A stretch of 64,000 bases of DNA from CAYMND01 sp964465065 (GTDB taxonomy: Bacteria > Acidobacteriota > Aminicenantia > UBA2199): the NCBI GenBank assembly GCA_964465065.1, contig CAYXHZ010000005.1:1-64000 (forward strand), in the 5' to 3' direction. The translations under genes were made by a program, and so were the position numbers. Shown one piece after another: positions 45,290 to 53,977 of this stretch. The notes under the pieces are model-generated. The model was not told where the DNA came from. It made no database searches and saw only the letters and a list, made by a program, of their open reading frames with translations. How positions within the stretch are numbered: position 1 is the stretch's first letter; the number at the start of each line of letters is the position of its first letter.

Positions 45290-46462
45290 ATGTGGGTTGT
45301 ACTGATGAAAAAAAGGCGTATCGTGCTGTCGGTCTTGTCGGCGATTGTCGTCGTTCCGCTTGGTTGGTGTCTGCCCGGTTGGTTGTGGGGGCCGGCACTG
45401 GAGGCCATCCGGATTCAGCCCAGGGATTTGTCGCTGACCCTGGTGGTCAACGGCCGGGTTTTAGCCCCAAGTCGGGTACAGATCGGGGTGCAGATCACCG
45501 GCGTAGTCTCGCGGCGCTGCGTCGAGGAAGGGGACCGTGTCCGGACGGGACAATTGCTGCTCGAACTCGACAGTGCCCAGGCTCAGGCCGGGCTGGACAA
45601 GGCCCAGGCCGTACTGGACAGGCTGCGCGAGGCGGCTGCGCCGGCGGACAGAGCTTCGCTGGCCCAGGCTGAGAGCGCTCTGCGTCTGAGTGAACGCCAG
45701 CACGAACGCAATCGACATCTGTACCAGGAGGGGGTCATTCCCCTGAGTCAGCTGGAAGAGTCCGCCAAGAATCTGGAGAGTGCCCGGGCTCTCCAGGCAT
45801 CGGCTCAGGCCTGGTCCCAAAGTACGAATGCCGGCAGCGACCTGCGTGTGGCCCGGGCCGAGTTGGATTTGGCCAGGGTGGCCTTGGCCCAGACCCGGGT
45901 TCTGTCTCCGGCCGACGCGGTCGTTTTGAGTCGTTCGGTCGAGGCCGGCGATCAGGTTCAACCCGGCAGGACATTGCTGGTGCTGGCCCTCGATGAGCCG
46001 CTGCAGCTGTTCGTCCAACCCGACGAGCGCCATCTGGCCCAGCTGAGCATCGGCCAGGAGGCCCTGGCCAGCGCCGACGCCTTCCCCGATCGCCGTTTTT
46101 CGACCCGTATCAGTCGAATCGCCCCCGGAATCGACGCTACCCGGGGTACGGTGGATGTGCGCCTGACCCTCAGCGAACCGGCCGACTTTCTGCGTCCGGA
46201 TATGACCGTATCGGTGGAAATTCTGTGCCGGAAAACGCCGAAGGCCCTGGTCGTACCCCTGCAGGCGCTGCGCGGCGGACAAAACGACCATGTACTGGTT
46301 CTGCGTTCGGGACGGGCCGTGAAGGCGATGGTCCGACTCGGTCAGCGCGGCGAAAGCGAGGCCGAAGTGCAGGAAGGCTTGCAGGCCGGCGATATTGTGC
46401 TGCTGGCACCGGCCGCCCGGGAAGGCGAACGCTGCCGAGCCCGGCTGGACAGTGAGCCATGA
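45290..46462 (+). CDS. ABC-type efflux periplasmic adaptor (MacA/HlyD-like)
   Basis: A 390-residue membrane fusion protein with an N-terminal membrane anchor (IVLSVLSAIVVVPLGWCLPGWLW). Lipoyl-like halves (LVVNGRVLAPSRVQIGVQITGVVSRR and TRVLSPADAVVLSRSVEAGDQV) bracket a coiled-coil hairpin of about 100 residues, followed by beta-barrel and C-terminal domains. Start ambiguous between ATG 45290 and ATG 45305. Overlaps the permease start (ATGA). Together with the next two genes it makes a MacAB-like exporter with split subunits. Confidence 0.87.
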   Translation: MWVVLMKKRRIVLSVLSAIVVVPLGWCLPGWLWGPALEAIRIQPRDLSLTLVVNGRVLAPSRVQIGVQITGVVSRRCVEEGDRVRTGQLLLELDSAQAQAGLDKAQAVLDRLREAAAPADRASLAQAESALRLSERQHERNRHLYQEGVIPLSQLEESAKNLESARALQASAQAWSQSTNAGSDLRVARAELDLARVALAQTRVLSPADAVVLSRSVEAGDQVQPGRTLLVLALDEPLQLFVQPDERHLAQLSIGQEALASADAFPDRRFSTRISRIAPGIDATRGTVDVRLTLSEPADFLRPDMTVSVEILCRKTPKALVVPLQALRGGQNDHVLVLRSGRAVKAMVRLGQRGESEAEVQEGLQAGDIVLLAPAAREGERCRARLDSEP

Positions 46463-47676
46463 GCTTCGAACTGGCGGTGGCGTTGCGCTTTCTCCGGGAG
46501 GGACGTGTCCAGACGGCCCTGATTCTGGCCGGTATCGCCACCGGAGTCGGGGTGATCATCTTTCTGTCGGCTCTCATCAACGGCCTGCAGCAAAACATCA
46601 TCGAACGAACCCTGGGCAACCAGGCGCACATCGTTCTGCAGGCTGACGAAGAACGGGCCCGGCCGCAGTTGAGCGGGGAAGGGGGGCCGGTCCTGGCCCA
46701 TATCCAACGTCCGGCCCAGCGTCTGCGCAGCATCCTGGGCTGGCAGAAACTGCTGCAATCCTTGCGTGAACGAGCGCAGGTGGTCGCCGCTTCGCCCATG
46801 GTGTCGGGCAGCGCCTTTGCGCTCCGGGGCATGGCCAGCCGCAGCGTGACACTGAAGGGAATCGAAATGGAAAGCTATAACGGCATTCTCGACCTGAACA
46901 AGAAAATAGTCGAGGGCAAGTTCGATGTCAGTGGCAGCAACACCGTGATCGGTACGGAACTGGCTCGGGATCTGGGACTGGTCGTCGGCGACACAGTCCG
47001 CCTGATGGCTCCCGACGAGCGGACCGGACTGTTCGTCGTAACCGGCCTGTTCGATGTAGGCAACAAGGAACTCAACCAACGCTGGGCCTTTGTCAGCCTG
47101 CGTTCCGGTCAGACGCTGATGAATCTGGCCGGCGGCGTGAGCGGTATCGAACTGAAGGTGCGGGAGATCTTTCTTGCCGAAGAGGAGGCGCAGGCCATCT
47201 TCGCCCAGACGGGACTCAAGTCCGACAGCTGGATGAAGCTGAACGCCCAGCTGCTGGTGGGACTGCGCAGCCAGACCAGCTCCAGCGTCATGATCCAGTT
47301 CTTCGTCATCGTGGCCGTCATTCTGGGAATCGCGTCGGTGCTGGTGGTCAGCGTCATCCAGAAAGGACGTCAGATCGGCATTCTTCGGGCTTTCGGCACC
47401 CGGCGCAGGCAGATCCGCTGGATTTTTCTGCTGCAGGGCGGTCTGCTCGGGCTGGCGGGCAGTCTGGGCGGCATCGTACTGGGAAGTCTTCTGGCTATCG
47501 CCTTCCAGGGTTTGGCCAGCAACCCCGACGGCAGCCCGATCTTTCCGGTCGCCCCGACCTGGAGCCTGTACACCCGTTCGGTTCTGGTCGCCCTGGGTAC
47601 CGGGTTGATCGGTTCCTGGCTGCCTGCCCGTCGTGCCGCCGGTCTCGATCCGGCTGTGGCCATACGCTATGAGTGA
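46459..47676 (+). CDS. MacB/LolC-type ABC transporter permease
   Basis: A 405-residue permease with the family's layout: TM1 (about 18-40), a large periplasmic MacB-PCD domain (about 45-265), then three TM helices with the FtsX domain (FFVIVAVILGIASVLVVSVIQKGRQIGILRAFGTRRRQI). No nucleotide-binding domain is fused, unlike true MacB; the ATPase is the next gene, overlapping by 8 bases. Type VII-family mechanotransmission of ATP hydrolysis is expected. Substrate unknown: lipoprotein, peptide or drug. Confidence 0.9.
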   Translation: MSFELAVALRFLREGRVQTALILAGIATGVGVIIFLSALINGLQQNIIERTLGNQAHIVLQADEERARPQLSGEGGPVLAHIQRPAQRLRSILGWQKLLQSLRERAQVVAASPMVSGSAFALRGMASRSVTLKGIEMESYNGILDLNKKIVEGKFDVSGSNTVIGTELARDLGLVVGDTVRLMAPDERTGLFVVTGLFDVGNKELNQRWAFVSLRSGQTLMNLAGGVSGIELKVREIFLAEEEAQAIFAQTGLKSDSWMKLNAQLLVGLRSQTSSSVMIQFFVIVAVILGIASVLVVSVIQKGRQIGILRAFGTRRRQIRWIFLLQGGLLGLAGSLGGIVLGSLLAIAFQGLASNPDGSPIFPVAPTWSLYTRSVLVALGTGLIGSWLPARRAAGLDPAVAIRYE

Positions 47677-48349
47677 AATCCGTACCGTACTCCAGTTACG
47701 CCAGGTCCGCAAATCCTATCCCGGTTCCGTCGACACCGAAGTCCTGCACGGCATCGACATGCAGATCGCTGCCGGCGAGTTTGTGGCCTTGATCGGTCCC
47801 AGCGGATCGGGCAAAAGCACCCTGCTCAACATCCTGGGGCTTCTCGACCGGCCCAGCAGCGGCAGCGTGACCATCATGGACCGGGAATGCACGGCTCTCA
47901 GCGATGCCGAACTGACCGAACTGCGCGGGCGGAGCCTGGGCTTCGTTTTCCAGTTTCATCACCTGCTGCCGGCCTTCAGCGCCGAGGAAAATGTCTATCT
48001 GCCCATGCTGGCCGATAGCGGACGATTCGAACCGCACATGCGCCAGCGCGCCCGCGAATTGCTGACCAAAATCGGTTTACAGGGACTGGAAGGCAGGCCG
48101 GCCTGGAAACTGAGCGGGGGACAGCAACAGCGGGTGGCCATCGCCCGGTCGCTGGTCATGAATCCGGCGCTGGTTTTGGCCGACGAGCCGACCGGCAACC
48201 TGGATCAGGCCTCCGGACAACAGGTCTTTGAGCTCATGCGCCAGTTCAACCGGGAGATGGGCACCGCTTTTCTGATCGTCACCCACGAGGTCCGGCTGGC
48301 GGAACGTTGCGAGCGCCGTCTGAACCTGGTGGACGGCCTACTGCAATAA
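47669..48349 (+). CDS. ABC transporter ATP-binding protein, LolD/MacB type
   Basis: A 226-residue ATPase with Walker A GPSGSGKST, Q-loop FQFHHLLPAFSAEENV, signature LSGGQQQRVAIARSL, Walker B LVLADEPTGNLD and the switch His in VTHE. The LolD-type sequence ADEPTGNLD is typical of MacB-like exporters. The frame is open upstream into the permease gene, but ATG 47669 overlapping its end is the natural start. Completes the adaptor-permease-ATPase operon. Confidence 0.92.
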   Translation: MSEIRTVLQLRQVRKSYPGSVDTEVLHGIDMQIAAGEFVALIGPSGSGKSTLLNILGLLDRPSSGSVTIMDRECTALSDAELTELRGRSLGFVFQFHHLLPAFSAEENVYLPMLADSGRFEPHMRQRARELLTKIGLQGLEGRPAWKLSGGQQQRVAIARSLVMNPALVLADEPTGNLDQASGQQVFELMRQFNREMGTAFLIVTHEVRLAERCERRLNLVDGLLQ

Positions 48350-48416
48350 AGAACAGCGCGGGCCGGGCGATTTGCTGGAAAAAAGTCGCAAACCAGTCGG
48401 TGACGAATCGGATATA

Positions 48417-48944
48417 ATGGGTATGCAGATGCTCGACGAGATCAACGCTCCTGCCCCGGACGAAGCCACGCAGGTCTTCTGGGCGCTGTTTTCTCCCTGC
48501 CGGCGGGGCCTTTACGCCTTCATCAAGAAAAGCCTGAACTATTCCGAGGACGCCGATGATCTCTACCAGGAGACCGTGCTGCGGGCGGTTCGTTATTTCC
48601 CAGGGTACCGCAGCGATCATCCGTTCCGTACCTGGATCTATTCGATCGCCCACAACGAGCTGAAAAAACTGTACAGACACCGCAGTCGGCAGGCCGAAAA
48701 ACTACCGGACGATTTCGCCGCCGAATGCCCCGCAGAGATGGATCCGCTGGCTGTCGAAGAGCTCAGGCGTCTGCATGAGCTGGCCATGGAACTCAAACCG
48801 GCCTGGCGGGAAGTGTTCTTTCTGTATTATCAGGACGGTTTCAAGGTCGACGAGGTGGCCGGAATCACCGGCCGTTCCGGCGGTCACGTCAAATTCATCC
48901 TTCATCGCTGCCGGAAAGCGGTGCGGGACCGGCTGGGAGGTTGA
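48417..48944 (+). CDS. ECF-type RNA polymerase sigma factor
   Basis: A 175-residue sigma-70 family protein with region 2 (NYSEDADDLYQETVLRAVRYF, FRTWIYSIAHNELKKLYRHR) and region 4 HTH (LKPAWREVFFLYYQDGFKVDEVAGITGRSGGHVKFILHRCRKAV). Start unclear: ATG 48417, 48423 and 48429 are clustered and TTG 48372 is in frame, none with a good ribosome binding site; a TATAAT at 48413-48418 overlaps the first. Followed 2 bp later by a membrane protein that is probably its anti-sigma factor. Confidence 0.87.
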   Translation: MGMQMLDEINAPAPDEATQVFWALFSPCRRGLYAFIKKSLNYSEDADDLYQETVLRAVRYFPGYRSDHPFRTWIYSIAHNELKKLYRHRSRQAEKLPDDFAAECPAEMDPLAVEELRRLHELAMELKPAWREVFFLYYQDGFKVDEVAGITGRSGGHVKFILHRCRKAVRDRLGG

Positions 48945-48946
48945 AC

Positions 48947-49417
48947 ATGCGGCAAGATAACCGCTGGCTCGATGAACGGATCCGGCGCGGCGTCACGGCC
49001 TGGACGCCGGAGATTCCACATGAAGTCGATAAAAAAACCGCGGCATACCGGCTTGCCGACCTGGACAGTCCAGACAAGAGGCCTGTAAAGTTTTCCTGGA
49101 TGAAGGCGGCGGCTGTGGCCGCGGTGCTGATTCCGAGCGTTCTGATACTTCGGCCGCTGTGGCATCGGAATCCGCAGCGGCTTGTATGCCAGGCGCCGTT
49201 ACCGGCCGCTCCCATTGTCTATCCGGCCCCGCCGGCGCTGGATATCGTGGTGAACGAAGCGCCGGCGCGGCGGAAAGCGGCCCGGCGCAGAGTGCAGACG
49301 GCTGCAGCAGAAAGCGCGAACAAACCTCGTCAAATCGATCTGCTGCTGACCATCGCCGACAAGAACATCACCATCGTCTGGTGCCAGCGGGAAGATTTTA
49401 ATTTGTTGACTGAATAA
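48947..49417 (+). CDS. Putative anti-sigma factor, single-pass membrane protein
   Basis: A 156-residue protein with a cytosolic N-terminal region (residues 1-50), one TM helix (MKAAAVAAVLIPSVLILRPLW) and a proline/alanine- and arginine-rich external tail. It immediately follows the ECF sigma gene, GGGAGG 6 nt before ATG 48947. No zinc-binding HxxxCxxC motif is visible, so it is not a standard ZAS anti-sigma factor. The role is inferred from position and topology only. Confidence 0.6.
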   Translation: MRQDNRWLDERIRRGVTAWTPEIPHEVDKKTAAYRLADLDSPDKRPVKFSWMKAAAVAAVLIPSVLILRPLWHRNPQRLVCQAPLPAAPIVYPAPPALDIVVNEAPARRKAARRRVQTAAAESANKPRQIDLLLTIADKNITIVWCQREDFNLLTE

Positions 49418-49429
49418 ACGGAGGAGAAT

Positions 49430-50197
49430 ATGAAAAAAAGAATTTTGGGGATTGCGTTTCTGTTATGTGTCGCGCTGATGCTCCCGGCTGCCGCTCAGAA
49501 GGCAGAGCAGCCGAAAGAGGAAAGAGGCGACAAGATGATTACCCGGACCTATGAATTGAAGCATGTGGCTTCAAAATCCATAGAAAGACTGGCACGTCCC
49601 TATATACTCGAATATGGTTTCCTAGAGGGAAATCCGTTGATTACCGTAACCATGCTCCGGGAAAACGTCAAGGCTTTCGAGGATCTGCTGGCCAGACTGG
49701 ATCGGCCGAAAACGAATATCCATTTCCGGATTTTCACGGTCAGGGCGACAAGCGGCGGCGAATCTTCCCAGGAGGATATGCTGGCGGATCTGCAAGGAGT
49801 GGTGAACGAGCTCAAGAAGGTCTTGGGCTACAAGAGCTTTACTCTGGATGGCGTGTCGAGCGTTCTGCTGGCTGACGGCTCCAGGTACAACGAACTGGAA
49901 CTCAATTCTCATGTCGACGATCTGTTCCTTTCCCTGATGAACGTGAATCTCGTTCGCTCCGAGGACGGAAAGTTCGCTGTCAACCTGGGGGTCGAACTTA
50001 GGGAGAAATTCAATAATATCGTTGTTGAACAGGATCGCAAGGTCATCGACCGCAAACTGATCGGGGTGGAACAAATGAAGATCCAGGAAGGGGGATATCT
50101 GGTGGTGGGTGTGTCCAAAATGGACACGGCCCGCGATTCGAATGTGAATAAAATGGGCGACGCCCTGGTGCTGGTCATCAACGCCACCGTGCAGTGA
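49430..50197 (+). CDS. Secreted secretin-N-like domain protein
   Basis: A 255-residue exported protein (signal peptide MKKRILGIAFLLCVALMLPAAAQ). Residues about 38-100 (RTYELKHVASKSIERLARPYI ... NPLITVTMLRENVKAFEDLLARLDRP) read like the N1/NolW domain of secretins, and HFRIFTVRAT like the start of the secretin core, but the beta-barrel region is absent. It is third in the sigma/anti-sigma cassette with 12 bp spacing. May be the output or the sensor of that system (inference). Confidence 0.6.
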   Translation: MKKRILGIAFLLCVALMLPAAAQKAEQPKEERGDKMITRTYELKHVASKSIERLARPYILEYGFLEGNPLITVTMLRENVKAFEDLLARLDRPKTNIHFRIFTVRATSGGESSQEDMLADLQGVVNELKKVLGYKSFTLDGVSSVLLADGSRYNELELNSHVDDLFLSLMNVNLVRSEDGKFAVNLGVELREKFNNIVVEQDRKVIDRKLIGVEQMKIQEGGYLVVGVSKMDTARDSNVNKMGDALVLVINATVQ

Positions 50198-50233
50198 CCG
50201 GCATCGAGGACCGGTTGCAGCCTGAAAGAAGTC

Positions 50234-51175
50234 TCAGCAGCGTTCTTGACGCTGAAACCGGTCCTTGATGAATGCGGCGATTTCATTCATGGCAATGACA
50301 GCTTCGGGAAACAGGGGCGAACAGACCGGGTAACAGTGGAATAAGCCCTCTCCGACTTTCAGCGTGACATCGACCCCGGCCGCCCTGGCCTTTTCGGCGA
50401 AGCGCAGCGAATCGTCTCGCAGAATTTCGTCGCTGCCGACAGATATGTAAAGTGGCGGCAAGCCGTGCAGATCACCGTACAGCGGCGATATCCAGGCTGT
50501 CCGGGGATCGGTTTCCGCACAGTAATGGCGGCTGAAGGCCTGCCAGCAGCCTGTCGGCGACAGGCATTTTTCTGCATTGGTCCGGTAGGACGAACCACTG
50601 CAGGCCAGGTCGGTCCAGGGGGATAGCGCCACCGCCGCTCCGGGTAGCGGGATGTCGGCATCCCGCAGGGCCAGCAACAGAGCCAGACAGAGCCCGCCAC
50701 CGGCCGAGTCACCCGCCAGGATAATATTATGGCCATGATATCCCTGGTCCAGCAGCCATCTGTAAGCGCTGAGCGAATCCTCCAGGGCAGCCGGATAGGG
50801 ATGTTCCGGAGCCAGCCGGTATGGATACAGCAGCGCCCGGATTCCGGTTCCTCGTACGAATTTGCTGACGTGAACGCGATGGTCCGAGCAGGAACCCGAG
50901 ACATAGCCTCCGCCATGGACAAACAGGATGACCCGATCGCTTGCTGCCCCGGCGGGGATTATCCATTCACAGGTCATGTCGGCGATCTGTTCTGCAACGG
51001 CTTGGATGCCGACTTGCAGCCGACCGAACCGTACGGCTCCCTTTTCACAGTCATGACGAAACTTTTGAATGGACTCCACCCGGGTCCAGTCCACCGCTTT
51101 TTTTGTCGGTTTGAACCTCAGCAGTTGACGGTTTCGAAAGGTCCACAACACCAAACGGGCACGCAAACTGGGCAT
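50234..51175 (-). CDS. Alpha/beta hydrolase, hormone-sensitive-lipase family
   Basis: A 313-residue esterase/lipase. The oxyanion-hole motif HGGGYVSGS and nucleophile motif GDSAGGG are visible; the acid and base (Asp in VGSDEILRDD and His in GLFHCYPV) are in their usual places. AGGAG 6 nt before ATG 51175 selects this start over an upstream in-frame GTG/ATG. Cytoplasmic short-chain esterase is likely. It is downstream of an AraC regulator on the same strand. Confidence 0.9.
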   Translation of the reverse strand: MPSLRARLVLWTFRNRQLLRFKPTKKAVDWTRVESIQKFRHDCEKGAVRFGRLQVGIQAVAEQIADMTCEWIIPAGAASDRVILFVHGGGYVSGSCSDHRVHVSKFVRGTGIRALLYPYRLAPEHPYPAALEDSLSAYRWLLDQGYHGHNIILAGDSAGGGLCLALLLALRDADIPLPGAAVALSPWTDLACSGSSYRTNAEKCLSPTGCWQAFSRHYCAETDPRTAWISPLYGDLHGLPPLYISVGSDEILRDDSLRFAEKARAAGVDVTLKVGEGLFHCYPVCSPLFPEAVIAMNEIAAFIKDRFQRQERC

Positions 51176-51258
51176 ATTACACTCCTGAAAGATCGCTTTC
51201 CTATAGAATGAATCATACCTTATCGATACGGTCCGGTATTGTAAAAATGCGACAACAA

Positions 51259-52074
51259 TCAAGGGCGATATCGGAAATGAATACGGGTACGGACCTTCCC
51301 CGGCAGGGGTGTCGGTTCGAAAAGGGTTTTGTCGCCGGGGAGACGGCCGGTCAGTGCCTTGAAATCCCGGATCATATGGGATTGATCGCTGAAGCCGCAG
51401 CCGGCAGCCAAATCCGACAAACTGCGGTAGCGGCGGCTGTGCAGGATGGACAGCAGCTTGCGCAGACGGATCATCCGGCTCAGTCTCTTGGGGGACAAGC
51501 CGATTTCACTGATGAAACGGCGCTCCAGAAGGCGTCGCCGGGCTCCGCTGAGACGGGCGATTTCGCCAATGCGACTTTTCCCGTAGCGCCGCGTGATCAA
51601 TTCAAGTGCCGATTCGACGTAAGAGTCGCCATGGAGGAGCGGCAGACCGCGTACCGTCGATTCCATGATCCGTTGCCGTTCCTCATGGCTCGAAGCGGCC
51701 GCCATTTCCCGGCCCAGGTCCTCTATATCTCGACCGTTGATTTCCGTAATCTCCACATGGGAATCGGTCAGCTCTGCCATACCGGTTTGCATCAGCTTCG
51801 GCAGGCGGCCGGGATGGAAACGGATTCCGTAATAATCGGCGGATTCATCGATTTCGACAGTGGTTCTTTCACTGAGAGGTCCAATAAGGACCATGCGGTT
51901 TTTGCGGCTGCTTGAATAGCGGAAGATCAGCTTGGCACTGCAGTCGGGAAAAATCTCATGCCGTGAAACCCGATCGTTTCCCGAAGCCGGGATCGACCAG
52001 CAGATATCGATAACATCTTGCAGCGGTCGGGAGGGAAAGCCGACGATGATTCGGAGTCCGGATTGTCTGTTCAT
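51259..52074 (-). CDS. AraC family transcriptional regulator with DUF6597-type N-terminus
   Basis: A 271-residue regulator: N-terminal part SRPLQDVIDICWSIP ... HEIFPDCSAKLIFRY matches the DUF6597-like domain, and the C-terminal 100 residues carry two AraC HTHs (ISEIGLSPKRLSRMIRLRKLL and LSDLAAGCGFSDQSHMIRDFKALTG). The open frame extends 45 codons upstream to 52209, but that part lacks similarity and the domain starts near ATG 52074. It may control the downstream hydrolase gene. Confidence 0.82.
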   Translation of the reverse strand: MNRQSGLRIIVGFPSRPLQDVIDICWSIPASGNDRVSRHEIFPDCSAKLIFRYSSSRKNRMVLIGPLSERTTVEIDESADYYGIRFHPGRLPKLMQTGMAELTDSHVEITEINGRDIEDLGREMAAASSHEERQRIMESTVRGLPLLHGDSYVESALELITRRYGKSRIGEIARLSGARRRLLERRFISEIGLSPKRLSRMIRLRKLLSILHSRRYRSLSDLAAGCGFSDQSHMIRDFKALTGRLPGDKTLFEPTPLPGKVRTRIHFRYRP

Positions 52075-52207
52075 GGAAAAACTGAAAGATTCTATCACTG
52101 CCGAGCCGGTTTGCCAATCTTCATCGACATGCGTTTGCTCTGACCGCTGCGGTCTGCTTCCATTTTTATATTTTAATGAGTAATATGACACGGACAGAGG
52201 AGGTCGC

Positions 52208-52666
52208 ATGAAATGGTTGTGGATCGGATTGGGCGCCGTCGGTCTGGCCGCTTTCTTCGTTTTTTACCTGCGCAGCCGCAGCGGGGAGATGACCATGGCC
52301 GTCGACCTGGACCGGCGTATCGTCCAGCCTTACATCAAAGCGGTGGCCGACGGGGATTACCCAAGCGCCTACGAGCTGTTGAGCCAAGGCTACCGCCGCG
52401 AGGTTCCGTTTGAAAAATTCCGGGCGGCTCATGAAAAACGGCGCAGCGAAAGGGGCACCGTCAGTTCGACCAGACTGGTCAGCGATCAGGTCCTGCGAAC
52501 CTTGTTTTCGAGCCGGCGTACGGTTCGTCTTCTCTATCAGCTGGATTACTCCGGAACTTTCGATACGGGCTGGGTGCAACTCGAAGAGGAAGACAAGGAC
52601 CGTTTCGCCATCGAAGGCACCTATCGGGAGAACGCCGCCGAAACTCTCGATTTCATCGTCTGGTGA
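52208..52666 (+). CDS. Small membrane-anchored protein of unknown function
   Basis: A 152-residue protein with one N-terminal TM helix (WLWIGLGAVGLAAFFVFYL) and a soluble domain reading like a DUF4878/NTF2-like fold (VQPYIKAVADGDYPSAYELLSQGYRREVPFEKFRA). GAGGAGG before ATG 52208 is a strong ribosome binding site. No operon partners: it diverges from the AraC gene and is followed by a promoter-like gap. Confidence 0.6.
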   Translation: MKWLWIGLGAVGLAAFFVFYLRSRSGEMTMAVDLDRRIVQPYIKAVADGDYPSAYELLSQGYRREVPFEKFRAAHEKRRSERGTVSSTRLVSDQVLRTLFSSRRTVRLLYQLDYSGTFDTGWVQLEEEDKDRFAIEGTYRENAAETLDFIVW

Positions 52667-52698
52667 GGGGGCGGCCGGCGCTGAATTCCGGGAAGGTG

Positions 52699-52727
52699 TT
52701 GACACCGACGCCGATCTATACCATATT
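52699..52727 (+). promoter_or_regulatory. Candidate promoter of the HEAT-repeat gene
   Basis: Perfect TTGACA (52699-52704), 17-bp spacer, CATATT (52722-52727, 4 of 6). A GCTATAGC palindrome follows at once (52728-52735). Confidence 0.4.
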
Positions 52728-52776
52728 GCTATAGCTTGGTGCTAAAGTTTGAGAAAAGTAATTGGGAGATGGGGGT

Positions 52777-53328
52777 ATGCTGTTTGCGCGCTTCAGGGTA
52801 CCCAACGTCGAAAAGCTGATGAAGCGGCGCGACCTCTACGGTTTGATCAAAGCCTTACGTCATCCTTCCTCGATCGAAACCCGGATTGCGGCCGTTTATG
52901 CCCTGAAAAAAGATGAACGGGCGGTTTTGCCCCTGACGTCCGCCGCCCTGGGCGATCCCCACGAATCGGTCAGGCTGGCCGCCCTGGAAGTCCTACGCGG
53001 TTTGACCTGGCCGCTGCACAGGCACCTGGAGACGGGGCAGGATCCGCCCAAAATCGTCTCCGTTCTGCGGGTGGTCCAGCGCTTGGAGGATCAAAGCGCC
53101 GTTCCCCTGGTAATGAAACGCCTGGCCGGGCAGGACGAACAGATCAGGAAGGCGGCGGCCGACGCCCTGTCGGCGATTGGCGACAGCCGCAACCTCACTC
53201 AGCTGGAGTCGCTCTACAAACGGGAGGAGTCGGCGCTGGTCAAAGAGGCTATCGAAACTTGCCTGAGCGCTCTGCGTCAGCGTATTTACCGCACTCCGTC
53301 CTCATCCTCTTCCGGATCCTCGTCCTGA
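52777..53328 (+). CDS. HEAT-repeat protein
   Basis: A 183-residue helical-repeat protein with three or four PBS-lyase/HEAT units (ETRIAAVYALKKDERAVLPLTSAALGDP, SVRLAALEVLRGL, QIRKAAADALSAIGD). Such proteins are scaffolds for protein-protein contacts. The last codons are serine-rich and lie antisense to the end of the S4 gene (43-base overlap). GGGAG 8 nt before ATG 52777 supports the start. Binding partner unknown. Confidence 0.75.
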   Translation: MLFARFRVPNVEKLMKRRDLYGLIKALRHPSSIETRIAAVYALKKDERAVLPLTSAALGDPHESVRLAALEVLRGLTWPLHRHLETGQDPPKIVSVLRVVQRLEDQSAVPLVMKRLAGQDEQIRKAAADALSAIGDSRNLTQLESLYKREESALVKEAIETCLSALRQRIYRTPSSSSSGSSS

Positions 53329-53750
53329 TCGTCCTGGGCATCTGCGTCCTCATCGGATCGGGGATCGAGAAAGCGGGACATATCGCGCCGTTCTTTTTTG
53401 CTGGGGCGGCCGCTGCCGGGTTCCCGGACGGCGAACAGGACGGACAAAGGGTCGCGGCGGATGAGTTCGAGCCGTTCCAGGTCGGCCGGATCCGTCTCTT
53501 CCCGGACGGCGCCGGCGGCCAGCTTGGCGCCGACTCTCTTTTCGATCGTCGCCACAACCCGGTAAATCCGGTCGATACCTGGAAAGGAAACGGTGACCAG
53601 ATCGTCGGTCTTGACTGTTTTGGACGATCTGACCTGAACACCGTTCAGGCGCACGGCGCCTTTCCTGCAGGCCGTGTTCGCCAGGCTGCGCGTTTTGAAT
53701 ATGCGCACCGCCCAGAGCCATTTATCGATTCGTACGTCCATGCTTGCCAT
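53286..53750 (-). CDS. hslR: S4-domain RNA-binding protein, Hsp15-like
   Basis: A 154-residue protein with an N-terminal S4 domain (MDVRIDKWLWAVRIFKTRSLANTACRKGAVRLNG) and a basic middle region, as in Hsp15/RqcP proteins that recycle stalled 50S subunits. A very acidic tail (residues about 133-152) follows, unusual for Hsp15 and encoded in the overlap with the HEAT gene. Start uncertain between 53750 and ATG 53741; neither has a good ribosome binding site. Confidence 0.8.
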   Translation of the reverse strand: MASMDVRIDKWLWAVRIFKTRSLANTACRKGAVRLNGVQVRSSKTVKTDDLVTVSFPGIDRIYRVVATIEKRVGAKLAAGAVREETDPADLERLELIRRDPLSVLFAVREPGSGRPSKKERRDMSRFLDPRSDEDADAQDDQDEDPEEDEDGVR

Positions 53751-53922
53751 TCTATGCCACCGAGCGGGGAACTGGCAAGGGGGAGCTTACCCGGCGGAGT
53801 CGAGCTTTTTAGCGTAATTTTTTTTTATGGGGGGTTGGCCCGTGCGCAATCGCAGCCGCGATGAAACGGACGTTTATCAAGGCTTCCAGTTTTTTTGACG
53901 CTGTACGTTTTTTCGACATCGC

Positions 53923-53969
53923 CCGCTAGATATGGGGAAATTTTTTTTAAAAAGCTCTATATCTTGTGT
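53923..53969 (+). promoter_or_regulatory. Two NrdR-box-like sites, 31 bp apart
   Basis: GCTCTATATCTTGTGT (53954-53969) matches 13 of 16 positions of the palindromic NrdR box ACACWATATATWGTGT; CCGCTAGATATGGGGA (53923-53938) matches 10. Start-to-start spacing is exactly 31 bp, the spacing usual for paired NrdR boxes upstream of ribonucleotide reductase genes. nrdR itself is not in the window. Confidence 0.5.
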
Positions 53970-53977
53970 TTTCACCC

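Noticed and set aside
48372..48416. TTG 48372 as the ECF sigma start
   Set aside because: No ribosome binding site, the extra residues have no family similarity and a TATAAT element overlaps the region; it cannot be fully excluded.
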